From an uncultured Collinsella sp. (GTDB lineage Bacteria; Actinomycetota; Coriobacteriia; Coriobacteriales; Coriobacteriaceae), in the NCBI GenBank assembly GCA_958407995.1, contig CATYJU010000025.1, forward strand, positions 1-27,773: a DNA stretch of 27,773 nt, read 5' to 3'. The notes below the pieces were generated by a model, which saw only the letters and a list, made by a program, of their open reading frames with translations, was not told where the DNA came from and did no database searches. Shown piece after piece: positions 18,255 through 27,693 of this stretch; positions within the stretch are counted from its first letter, which is position 1; each line of letters begins with the position of its first letter. A program made the position numbers and the translations under genes.

Positions 18255-18263
18255 GGGGGGGGG
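18255..18263 (+). repeat. G9 homopolymer run after the pilin gene
   Basis: Nine consecutive G (C9 on the pilin strand), starting 4 nt beyond the pilin stop codon. Such runs slip easily during replication. A length change here cannot alter the pilin reading frame, but it could affect the mRNA 3' end. Confidence 0.8.
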
Positions 18264-18267
18264 ACAA

Positions 18268-19902
18268 TTATTTTTCACGGCGACCTCCTCCCCGCTTGAT
18301 GGCGAGCGCGACAATAATAGCCGCCACTCCGATGGCAGCCAAAACCGTCACCAGCACCAACGTTCTATCTCCCGTCGAGGGCATAAAGCCTCGACTTGCT
18401 TCTTTGCTTGGGGTGTTGAGCACCGACAGCTCAATCGAACCCGTCCCGGCATCGGCGGTATCAACCCGCAGAGGGCTTTCGGCCGACACGATCACCTTGG
18501 GCTTCGCGGCCGCCACCTGTTTAACGTCCAGGCCCTCGGCCGTAACCGTCACCGTACGTTTGCCCTCAAAGGCGGCGTATCCCTTGGGAGCCGCGACCTC
18601 CTCGACGGTGTAGACACCCGCGTCCACACCGGTCAATTCCACATGGCCATCCGCGCCCGTGGTGACGCACGCGTCGGCATCCGTCGACCACGAGCCGTCG
18701 GTCGTTAGAATGCGCCCGCGGTCATCGATGATGCACAGTTTGGCACCCGCGAGCGGTTTATCGTCTGCGCTTGAGCGCTTGATCAGACTGAGTCCCCAGG
18801 TGTAGGCGCACGCATCATCGCTCGGCGTGCGGGTGAATCCGGCGTCACCGGACTGGTCGGCGAGGGGAGAGCGTGGGTAACGCAGATAGACCTCGTTGGG
18901 GTTGCCCTTGGTAGCGCCTCGATTGCAGTTGGCCCCCAACGGCGCACTGTAGACAGCAACCACGCGGGCGCCCGCGGCGAAGGCGTCGTCCCCGCCGAGC
19001 GCGGCGACCAGGTCGCCGGTGCGCACGGTGAAAGCATTGCCCTCGATCGAGACCTTGCACTGTGAAGTAATATCTGTCCACCCTTTAGCCGGCGTCGAGT
19101 TGGCGTTACCGCCCTCACATGCGACGGCGTCGAAGCCGCCGTCCGCGCCCGCCGCCACGTACACGTGCATGCTCGCGGCCACCTTGGATGGGTCGAGCCC
19201 CGCGCTCATGGTGTCGACGAACTGCACCGCATAGGCGGCAAGGCCCGCCGGGACCGTGGCAGAGAGGCGCCAATACAGGTCGTCGGCGACCGTGGCGTCG
19301 GCGGCCTTCTGCCATGCGGCGGTACTGTCCTTCAGCACGTGCTTTTGGACCTTGGGCGTCGTGGCCTTGGGCTTGACGGTGACGGCGCTGCCGCCGACCA
19401 GGGCCATGATCGGCGCGGTGCCGGCCTCGCCCCGGGCGATGGCGTCGTCGTCGGCGACGATGAGCCAGTAGCCGCAGGGCAGCTCGGCCGCCGTGCCCGC
19501 GTTAAGGGCCACAGAAGCGGCACCGGCATTGCGTATCGCGCGGGCTAGCCTTGCCGTCAGCACGGTCGTCATGTGCCCGTCGGCATTCATCCATTCGGCC
19601 GCCGCTTGCGCCGTCGAGGCCGTGCTGTCGAGCCCCGCATCATGAAGCACAGGGAGAACGGCCTGGCGAACGGCGTCATTCGCCCACGTTACATCGGTTG
19701 CTACCTCTTGGTCGGCATCGGCGTCGTCGGCAACGGTCGCTGAAAAGAGCTGGTACGCGTCATACCGAGTCGCGACTGTACCGTCCACTGTGATGGCACC
19801 GGTATCGGCAGCATGAGCCGTCCCGAGCAGCATCGCAAAAGAGAGCATAGCGACCGTAACTATCGTCGCCACGGCCAACAAGCGGCGCCAAAGCCTACTC
19901 AC
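18268..19902 (-). CDS. Sortase-anchored fimbrial pilin, isopeptide D2 type
   Basis: Predicted pilus backbone or base subunit, exported by Sec and joined by a sortase. The start is GTG at 19902, 8 nt inside the upstream gene (GTGAGTAG), with AGGTGG 5 nt before it; this gives a proper signal peptide (1-31, TAHA-AD). Residues 35-170 form the N-terminal fimbrial domain (LPCGYWLIV). The pilin-motif-like VTVKPK is at 174-179. A D2-like domain (180-345) has PKVQKHV and VDTMSAGL. A SpaA/Cna-B domain (368-455) has LIKRSS (Lys375) and YTVEEVAAPKGY (Glu434 or 435). The anchor is MPSTG (507-511), a membrane segment and KRGGGRREK. Odd points: YPRSP stands where the D2 isopeptide Asn (usually in YSNxP) is expected, and the mature protein has seven Cys. 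No sortase gene is in the window. Confidence 0.9.
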   Translation of the reverse strand: MSRLWRRLLAVATIVTVAMLSFAMLLGTAHAADTGAITVDGTVATRYDAYQLFSATVADDADADQEVATDVTWANDAVRQAVLPVLHDAGLDSTASTAQAAAEWMNADGHMTTVLTARLARAIRNAGAASVALNAGTAAELPCGYWLIVADDDAIARGEAGTAPIMALVGGSAVTVKPKATTPKVQKHVLKDSTAAWQKAADATVADDLYWRLSATVPAGLAAYAVQFVDTMSAGLDPSKVAASMHVYVAAGADGGFDAVACEGGNANSTPAKGWTDITSQCKVSIEGNAFTVRTGDLVAALGGDDAFAAGARVVAVYSAPLGANCNRGATKGNPNEVYLRYPRSPLADQSGDAGFTRTPSDDACAYTWGLSLIKRSSADDKPLAGAKLCIIDDRGRILTTDGSWSTDADACVTTGADGHVELTGVDAGVYTVEEVAAPKGYAAFEGKRTVTVTAEGLDVKQVAAAKPKVIVSAESPLRVDTADAGTGSIELSVLNTPSKEASRGFMPSTGDRTLVLVTVLAAIGVAAIIVALAIKRGGGRREK

Positions 19903-22900
19903 GGCGACCACCTCGACCCTGATCGCGATGGCGACGAGCATGCATCCATGTCGCAGCAAAACACAGCATCGAAGCGCCGGCCAGATACGTCATAGTCAAG
20001 CCAGCACCGCCCGCCTCAGGAAGCGTGGTCGAGTACCTGTTGGTAAAAGTCGGCGGCTCCCGGGAGCCATTGTCATACGTGACGACGGTGTCGAGCTGCT
20101 CATGCTCATTGTCGATAGTCACGTTAACCGTAACATCGTGCCCGACTGTGTCGTAGGCGATGTGGTCCTTGACGTTGTTCTCGGCGCCCTCGGGGACGAC
20201 CTCAGAGATGGCGTAAGTGTAGGTACCGGCCTTGTTGTAGTCGACGTTGAAGGAGACGTTGCCCTCGGCGTCGTTGGTCACCGTCTGGAGCACCTTGCCG
20301 TCGGCGTCCTTGAGTGCGAACGAGAACTGCCCCTTCTTGAATGTGCCCCCTTCAAGCACTTTCTTAGCCCGAATTGTTGCGGATCCCTTTAGACGATTGT
20401 CATAGACCCAAATCTCGTCCTTTTTGTCATCGCCTATGATCTCCGCACCGCCGGCGATGGTCTTCGCCTTAGCTAGCGCAGTTTGATAATCTTCGTCGCT
20501 CACGCCGCCCTTGAGCATGATCCACGTGGGGCTTGCCACAGCGTAGCCTTCGGGCGCATCCGTCTCCACGAGCTGGTAGAGCACGCAATTGCTCATCGCC
20601 TTGTCTCTTGTACCGAATGAGATCTTGCCATTGGCGTCGGTCTTAGCGGTTTCAAACCTAGTCCTTGCACTCTCGATATCTACCGTTGCGACCTGATCCA
20701 TGTTCACGCTATAGAGCGTGAATTCAGCTCCCCCTAGCGTCGCTCCAACCTGCTGCGCATCGTATTTGGTCATCGTGATGCCGTAGCCGTTGCCGCCCGC
20801 ACTGGCAGAAGCGCTCTGGATGGTCCATTTTTGCTCGTCGATCGCCGAGCCTTCCGTCACACCCGTAAGCTCGGCGGTATTGGAAAGAGACACCTCTTCA
20901 CCGGGGTTTCCGGTCGGGATAACCTCATACTCGACCTTGAGGTTTTTCTCGTCGGGCACCTCAAGAGTCAACTTCGCACGCGAGCCAGATTCATCCTTGA
21001 CTTGCTCCATCTTCGACGAATAGTCCTTCTGGGGCAGCGTGACCCAGGCACCGCTCACGCTCTCATAGACCTTAAGCGTCGACGGCGCCAGCGTGCACTT
21101 GGCATCCATGGTATCGACGAGCTCGAGGAAGTCGGTGCCATTTTTAAGGGCAACGGCAGACTCGTTAACAAAAATGGTGTATTTGATGCGATTGCTATTG
21201 GCAACCTGCTCGCCAGACTTTTTGATGACGTTGTTCTTAATGGTGACGATACCGCTATCGGAGAACTTTTTGTTTCCTGACTCGATGCTGGCGGTGTTGG
21301 TGAACTCCGCCCTGTTCGTGGAGGTGTTGAGCTTGCTGCGCTTGACCGCCGTCTTGTACGTGAGCTTTGCGTAGCCGGCATAGCTTTCAAGCTCAGTCGT
21401 GGGGATGGAGAAGGTGACCGTGTTGCCGTTGCGGCTGACGTTGTCGGCGGCGAGCGTCTGATCCGTAACGACCTCCTCGGCCTCGTTTCCGCGCCAAAGA
21501 TCCTTATGCAGATCGTAGGGATTCCGCACGAGCGTGTACTTGGCGGAATTCGCAACATAGCTCATGCCGTCCGGAAGGCTGTCAACAATATTCAGCGATT
21601 TACCGTAGAGCTTTCCGGCTCCATAATATTCTCCGGCGTCGCTCTTGTGATGGTTCGCGTACACCGTCCACTCAACAATCCATGCGCCCTTCTCGTCCGA
21701 GCCATCGACGGCGCTCCATTCGAAGCCCTCGTTCCAAGACACCTTCGTCTCAGCTTCCGGCTTCTCGACCGCGGGCGTCGTTTCCTTGTTGACAACATAC
21801 ATTGGGCTATCGGTGTAGTACGGCCAATCACCGTTCTGCCCCGGCACCTTAACCGATGCGAAGTTCGAATACCAGCCCGGCAGCGCATCGGAAGTGGTGG
21901 TGTACGTGATGACGGCGTAATCCTCTTTCTCGAGAGCCGCCTTCACCTTGTCGTTAACATAGATATCTAGGTCGAAGTTTCTTTTATTACCATTCTCTGG
22001 TACGACTTTATTAGCCTGAGTATCTACAAGTTCATTTTTAGTTAGCTTCCAATCGGCATTTGGAGACTTTGGAGACAGCTCGGTTTCACCGATCTTGATA
22101 GTTATAGAGCCATAATCAACACCAAGTTCTTGCTTCCACGCCGACTGAAACGTGTCCTTCACCGTCACCTTATCCGGATTGGCCGCATTAACGATCGCTT
22201 TCAGCGCGACGCGCGTCTCCCATGCTGCTCTGCCCGTCGCCGCAGCCTCGCCATCGTTCACAAGCCTCTTGGTGATCGGTATGCCCACTAACTGCGGCGT
22301 AAACTTGCCGTCGGCCGCTCCCGAGACACGACCTCCATGCTCGATAGTTGCATTGTTGTGCACGGTGTCGTATGAGTTCGTGTCGTTCATCTTAGTCTGA
22401 TAAACAATGCGATAGGTGATGTACTTATCCTCGAGGTTGTCCGAGAACTTGTAGGTAAAGGATTTCTTAGACTGATCGAGCTCACCGGTGGCAAGAACAG
22501 TCGACCCAGAGCTGCCTTTATAAACCGTATAGTTCCCCGCATACGCCTGCTTGTCGTCCAGCGTGTCGGTGAACACATAACCGCTCATGTCGGCCTTGAG
22601 CTCGCCTTGGTTGAGTGTGACCGTCCACGTGATGTCGGACGGCGTACTATTGCGGTCACTAGACTTGCCAATCATGTCGTAACGAAAGGGGCTGGGGGCA
22701 AACGTAACCGTGCCGTTCTGGCGATCGTTGGTACCGCCCCACCCCCACGACGCCGTGTTCTTGGATGCTTCCTGCTTGTCGATAAATACACCGTTGCTCG
22801 CAGAAACGCCGCTTTTCAGCACCGTTTCATACGTAATCTTATGGTCTCCCTGGGAAAGGTTGCCCAAGCTGTCGAGGCGCGCGGTCTGGCCGTCGATCTT

Positions 22901-23662
22901 CGGCTGTGGATTGAGCTTCTCTCCGTCGAGCATAAAGCTGTCGTTCACAAATTCAAAGTTCTCGCCCAGTGTATCGGTTAACTTGACGTTCGTGGCATAT
23001 GACTCGACGGTGAGTTTAACGGTCCAGGTAACCTTGGCCACGCCGCCGGATCCCTGGGAGAAGGCCCCCGCCTTCTTCCCCGTGACTGTACCGTCCTTGG
23101 CGGGGATATTGATCGTTCCCGCACCAGGGAACACGACGGATGCGTTGCTACCAGAACCGACATCCTTGTTTTTAAGCTGGAACGAGAAGTTTGCCGCAAC
23201 ATGAATGTTCGCAGGGTTCCGTTCAAGCCAGCCCTTGTCAAACGTAAAGACAACCTTATTGTCTTCAATCTTCCATGTACCAGCTATTGCAGCGTCAGCA
23301 CCAGGCCCATCCCTAAATTCGCCGCCATCATTGTTATCGACGTCAATAGTGTCAGGGAACTTATAGACGGCGGCACAGTTCCTAGGCGTAGGTGCCTTGT
23401 CAGTCAGAAAGTTCGCCGAGAAGGTTCCGTAGAGGGTCGAAACTGAAGTCACGGCGTCATTGCCCAAAAGCTCTGTACGACTGTTATCTTTATACAGCTT
23501 GACATCAACCGTCGCCGCATTCTCATCAATCACAATCGGGCTCGGCGTGCTCACATCCTCGGCGCGCACGGGGGCTGCGCCGTGGAAAACTGCGACGGTG
23601 AGGCTAATTAAAATGAAGATCAGGGCCGCCATACCCAGCGACCGTGAGCGGTGTGTGTCCAT
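19895..23662 (-). CDS. Large LPXTG-type surface adhesin / pilus tip protein
   Basis: A 1255-residue secreted, cell-wall-anchored protein. It has a signal peptide (1-34, PVRA-ED) and an N-terminal beta-rich region to about 205. Five tandem modules follow (about 208-295, 340-440, 475-605, 660-800, 820-935), each with a W-T-V-like strand, a D-T/S-L/M-type motif (TDTLG, TDTLD, KDTFQ, VDSLP, VDTMD) and a closing Y strand (ITYET, ITYRI, ITYTT, LTYKT, VEYEV); these resemble the Ig-like folds of collagen-binding adhesins. Next come a SpaA-type domain (957-1045; Lys966, Glu1033 in LVETDAPEGY), a Spy0128/FctA-type pilin isopeptide domain (1093-1210), LPEAG (1214-1218), a membrane helix and an Arg-rich tail. 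The start at 23662 has AGGGGA 6 nt upstream. It is probably the tip or ancillary subunit for the pilin that overlaps its 3' end. The ligand is unknown. Confidence 0.9.
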   Translation of the reverse strand: MDTHRSRSLGMAALIFILISLTVAVFHGAAPVRAEDVSTPSPIVIDENAATVDVKLYKDNSRTELLGNDAVTSVSTLYGTFSANFLTDKAPTPRNCAAVYKFPDTIDVDNNDGGEFRDGPGADAAIAGTWKIEDNKVVFTFDKGWLERNPANIHVAANFSFQLKNKDVGSGSNASVVFPGAGTINIPAKDGTVTGKKAGAFSQGSGGVAKVTWTVKLTVESYATNVKLTDTLGENFEFVNDSFMLDGEKLNPQPKIDGQTARLDSLGNLSQGDHKITYETVLKSGVSASNGVFIDKQEASKNTASWGWGGTNDRQNGTVTFAPSPFRYDMIGKSSDRNSTPSDITWTVTLNQGELKADMSGYVFTDTLDDKQAYAGNYTVYKGSSGSTVLATGELDQSKKSFTYKFSDNLEDKYITYRIVYQTKMNDTNSYDTVHNNATIEHGGRVSGAADGKFTPQLVGIPITKRLVNDGEAAATGRAAWETRVALKAIVNAANPDKVTVKDTFQSAWKQELGVDYGSITIKIGETELSPKSPNADWKLTKNELVDTQANKVVPENGNKRNFDLDIYVNDKVKAALEKEDYAVITYTTTSDALPGWYSNFASVKVPGQNGDWPYYTDSPMYVVNKETTPAVEKPEAETKVSWNEGFEWSAVDGSDEKGAWIVEWTVYANHHKSDAGEYYGAGKLYGKSLNIVDSLPDGMSYVANSAKYTLVRNPYDLHKDLWRGNEAEEVVTDQTLAADNVSRNGNTVTFSIPTTELESYAGYAKLTYKTAVKRSKLNTSTNRAEFTNTASIESGNKKFSDSGIVTIKNNVIKKSGEQVANSNRIKYTIFVNESAVALKNGTDFLELVDTMDAKCTLAPSTLKVYESVSGAWVTLPQKDYSSKMEQVKDESGSRAKLTLEVPDEKNLKVEYEVIPTGNPGEEVSLSNTAELTGVTEGSAIDEQKWTIQSASASAGGNGYGITMTKYDAQQVGATLGGAEFTLYSVNMDQVATVDIESARTRFETAKTDANGKISFGTRDKAMSNCVLYQLVETDAPEGYAVASPTWIMLKGGVSDEDYQTALAKAKTIAGGAEIIGDDKKDEIWVYDNRLKGSATIRAKKVLEGGTFKKGQFSFALKDADGKVLQTVTNDAEGNVSFNVDYNKAGTYTYAISEVVPEGAENNVKDHIAYDTVGHDVTVNVTIDNEHEQLDTVVTYDNGSREPPTFTNRYSTTLPEAGGAGLTMTYLAGASMLCFAATWMHARRHRDQGRGGRRE

Positions 23663-23826
23663 AGTTGTCCCCTAATTCCTACAACACGTTGTGGAATACG
23701 GCGAATCGTCGGATCGAACACAAACCCCAACATCAACGAGAACCTACCTAGCGCATTGCAAGAACCCATTGGGGAGCAACTTCTAAGACGGTTCGTCTAT
23801 GCCACAATGCATAAAATACAATATAG

Positions 23827-23890
23827 ATACCAGTCATGTAAACCGCAGGTAAAGAGGTCTTTTAATTTAATACCAGTTGATATTTACCTG
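23827..23890. promoter_or_regulatory. Direct and inverted repeats in the adhesin promoter region
   Basis: ATACCAGT occurs at 23827-23834 and 23870-23877 in the same orientation, 43 bp apart. CAGGTAAA (23846-23853) and TTTACCTG (23883-23890) form an 8-bp inverted repeat around an AT-rich centre. The interlaced layout, 165-230 nt before the start codon, suggests regulator-binding sites. The regulator is unknown. Confidence 0.45.
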
Positions 23891-23971
23891 TGACAGTTTT
23901 GTATCAAAGCGGTTGTATTTCAATGATTCGTGTATATGTTTAAACAACTTAACTTTGCCTGAAAAACAGCC

Positions 23972-23979
23972 GGGGGGGG
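23972..23979 (+). repeat. G8 homopolymer run upstream of the adhesin operon
   Basis: Eight consecutive G, about 310 nt upstream of the adhesin start codon and 109 nt after the typA stop codon. It mirrors the G9 run beyond the other end of the operon. It may be upstream of or within the promoter region and prone to length change. Confidence 0.75.
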
Positions 23980-24025
23980 ATAACCTCCTCCACCGTGGTG
24001 CAAACGGACCCGTCCCCCTTGCACC

Positions 24026-24060
24026 AAAAAGGGCGCCGACCATCGCGGTCGGCGCCCTTT
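24026..24060 (-). terminator. Terminator after typA, possibly bidirectional
   Basis: A perfect 14-bp stem, AAAGGGCGCCGACC (24028-24041) with 24047-24060, and a 5-nt loop. Reading leftward it runs into TTTTT at 24030-24026; on the right it is flanked by CTTG. It lies 28 nt beyond the typA stop codon. Confidence 0.93.
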
Positions 24061-24087
24061 CTTGTTAGTCGCTATAAAACCCGGCGC

Positions 24088-25926
<1,839 letters not shown>

Positions 25927-26043
25927 GTAGTTCCCCTATCTTCTATCTATATTCAACCGGCACGCGTATGCGGCCCGCCCAGCGATACAACGCTCAGCGG
26001 GAATATTGAGCCTTTTACCGAAAACTCGTTTATTTTAGCGATT

Positions 26044-26493
26044 TTAGATGAGAGGGGTTTCCTCACCTGCAGGTTCAGGGTCGCTCCACATAAAACCATC
26101 GCCGGCGCCCATGCCCTCATACAGCACATATGCCGAAAAACCGCTCTCGAGCGTGGTTTCGAAGAAGCTCACGAGCAGAGCATCGTGATAGCCGCCGTCA
26201 ATCTCGACGCAGCCGGTGTAGCCGATGGCATAGCGGGCGATACGGCCCAGGCCCTCGTCCTTAAGACCCATCTTGTGCTCGGAAATAAAGTTGGTGGCCG
26301 CCTCCAGGCACGCCTCTTCGCCGTCCTCGTCGAGCGCCGCCAGATATCGGTTGGAAGCAGCGTCCTCAATCGCCACAACTACGCCCGGATTCTCGCCGGC
26401 GGCAAGGTCGTCCAAGAACGCACCAATCAGATCGCACACCATGGCGTCGAGCTCGGCGGAGACGTTACCGGCGTCCTGCATATCCTGTGCCAT
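26044..26493 (-). CDS. Conserved-looking protein of unknown function, 149 aa
   Basis: I do not recognise the family. It is acidic, has no signal peptide or membrane segment, and looks like a compact cytoplasmic alpha/beta protein (VVVAIEDAASNRYLAALDEDGEE, then GYTGCVEIDGGYHDALLVSFFE). The start at 26493 has AAGG 7 nt upstream. It lies 30 nt after the two-helix membrane protein and is probably in one operon with it and the DUF151 gene. Codon use is like that of its neighbours. Confidence 0.8.
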   Translation of the reverse strand: MAQDMQDAGNVSAELDAMVCDLIGAFLDDLAAGENPGVVVAIEDAASNRYLAALDEDGEEACLEAATNFISEHKMGLKDEGLGRIARYAIGYTGCVEIDGGYHDALLVSFFETTLESGFSAYVLYEGMGAGDGFMWSDPEPAGEETPLI

Positions 26494-26523
26494 CTTTAGA
26501 CCTTCCCATCGAGTCCGGCGTCG

Positions 26524-26913
26524 TTACAGTTCCTGTGCCTCGGCGGCGATCCTGGCGGCAGCGTCGCGGGCGCGCATCATATCCATCGCGCGCTTGTCGA
26601 GCACCTTGATCTGACTGGTCAGCATTACCGCGTCGACCACACCCCAGATCACCAGGCCCGTAGAGATCGAAAACCCAAGCGCACCAACTGTACCACGAAG
26701 GCGCGAGCAGATTGCCGCGACAAGGGCGGAGATGACAACCATCTTGATAAACGAGCCACGGCGTTCGCGAAGCGTGCGGGCCTGCGTCACATAGGCAATG
26801 CGAGCCGCCTCAGAAGCCTCCGAGCGCATCTGGGCCTCGCGGGCGATCGCAGCCGCCTCGGCAGACATGCCGCCGGCCATCAGCGAACGCTCCGCAACCT
26901 GGCCGCCCCGCAT
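26524..26913 (-). CDS. Small membrane protein, two helices, unknown function
   Basis: 129 residues. An Ala/Glu/Arg-rich N-terminal helix (about 16-52) is followed by two membrane segments (about 55-70 and 75-98) and another Ala/Arg-rich helix to the C-terminus, so both ends are probably cytoplasmic. The ATG at 26913 follows the DUF151 stop codon directly (TAAATG), which suggests coupled translation. An alternative ATG at 26880 has GGAG 9 nt upstream and would give 118 residues. I do not recognise the family. Confidence 0.75.
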   Translation of the reverse strand: MRGGQVAERSLMAGGMSAEAAAIAREAQMRSEASEAARIAYVTQARTLRERRGSFIKMVVISALVAAICSRLRGTVGALGFSISTGLVIWGVVDAVMLTSQIKVLDKRAMDMMRARDAAARIAAEAQEL

Positions 26914-27414
26914 TTAGAAATCATCGGGGGAGAGCGTATGGACGAACTCGTCGAACTTCTCGAACTCCTGCTCGTCGTCAACTTCCTCGGCATGGGCAGA
27001 AACGGTGCCCAGGCGATTCATGATGTCGTCTTCCACAAACATGGGGGCATTGCTGCGCACGGCAAGGGCAATGGCATCACTGGGACGGGCGTCGATCTTG
27101 CGCTCGTCACCATCGGCCAGTACGACGATCGTCGCGTAGAACACCGGCGGCTCGGCGCGAACGATCTCGATGCGCTCGAGCTTGGCGCCCAGGGCGTCAA
27201 CGGTATCGAGCAGCAGGTCATGGGTAATCGGGCGCTCGGCGCGGCCGCTATCGATGCCGCGGCTAATGGCAGCAGCTTCAAACGAACCAGTCTGAATGGA
27301 AAGGGAACGCAGTGGCGCGGGCGAGTCCGATTTGCTGCAGCGCTCGCGAAGCACGATAAGCGATGGCACGGGACCGGCGGCCATGACGATAGTCTCTATG
27401 TCGACACGAACCAT
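26914..27414 (-). CDS. Bifunctional nuclease family (DUF151) protein
   Basis: 166 residues with the family core: MVRVDIETIVMAAGPVPSLIVL at the start, ITHDLLLDTVDALGAKLERIEI in the middle, and the hallmark KIDARPSDAIALAVRSNAPMFV. Members are reported to have nuclease activity, but the role in this group is unclear. An acidic tail (EEVDDEQEFEKFDEF) follows. The ATG at 27414 is chosen because GGAGGT lies 5 nt upstream; an upstream in-frame ATG would add ten residues through that site. First gene of a probable three-gene operon. Confidence 0.92.
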   Translation of the reverse strand: MVRVDIETIVMAAGPVPSLIVLRERCSKSDSPAPLRSLSIQTGSFEAAAISRGIDSGRAERPITHDLLLDTVDALGAKLERIEIVRAEPPVFYATIVVLADGDERKIDARPSDAIALAVRSNAPMFVEDDIMNRLGTVSAHAEEVDDEQEFEKFDEFVHTLSPDDF

Positions 27415-27470
27415 GGAACACCTCCGGTACGTAGCGGTTAACACACGGCAGCCCGCCGCATTGAATAGCT

Positions 27471-27500
27471 ATACTACCCAATCTTTCGCACAGCACACAA
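27471..27500 (-). promoter_or_regulatory. Possible promoter of the DUF151 operon
   Basis: Reading leftward, TTGTGT (27500-27495), an 18-nt spacer and TAGTAT (27476-27471), about 57 nt before the start codon and just after the tRNA-Ile terminator. Only the TTG core and four of six -10 bases fit. Confidence 0.4.
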
Positions 27501-27528
27501 AACCAAAATGAGATTTATCACAGACAAG

Positions 27529-27558
27529 AAAAAAGCCCCGAGGCAACGCCCCAGGGCT
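27529..27558 (-). terminator. Terminator after tRNA-Ile
   Basis: Arms 27534-27544 and 27548-27558 form an 11-bp stem with two G-U pairs and a 3-nt loop. Reading leftward they are followed by TTTTTT. Confidence 0.9.
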
Positions 27559-27572
27559 CTTCACAGTTTTGA

Positions 27573-27649
27573 TGGTGGACCTGACAAGATTCGAACTTGT
27601 GACCTCCCGGTTATCAGCCGGACGCTCTAACCAACTGAGCTACAGGTCC
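27573..27649 (-). tRNA. tRNA-Ile (anticodon GAT)
   Basis: 77 nt including encoded CCA. The acceptor GGACCTG pairs with CAGGTCC, the D arm is GCTCAGTTGGTTAGAGC, the anticodon arm CCGGCTGATAACCGG carries GAT, and the T arm is ACAAGTTCGAATCTTGT. It stands alone, not inside an rRNA operon within this window. Confidence 0.97.
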
Positions 27650-27663
27650 ATCGCGCAAGGGAT

Positions 27664-27693
27664 ATATTAGACGAGTCGTTACGCGCGCGTCAA
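27664..27693 (-). promoter_or_regulatory. Promoter of tRNA-Ile
   Basis: Reading leftward, TTGACG (27693-27688), an 18-nt spacer of mostly GC bases and TAATAT (27669-27664), about 15 nt before the mature tRNA. Both hexamers are close to consensus. Confidence 0.75.

Larger units (their letters stand above)
23663..24025. other. AT-rich control region upstream of the adhesin operon
   Basis: No credible gene. The part from about 23800 to 23970 is strikingly AT-rich compared with the surroundings and must contain the operon promoter, but several overlapping -10/-35 candidates prevent a clear choice. It carries repeats (23827-23890) and a G8 run (23972-23979). A 7-bp inverted repeat, GGTGCAA/TTGCACC (23997-24025), lies next to the typA terminator. 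Confidence 0.65.

Noticed and set aside
23651..24068. Two small plus-strand frames in the adhesin upstream region
   Set aside because: They lack ribosome-binding sites and protein-like composition, and lie across repeats and the AT-rich control region.
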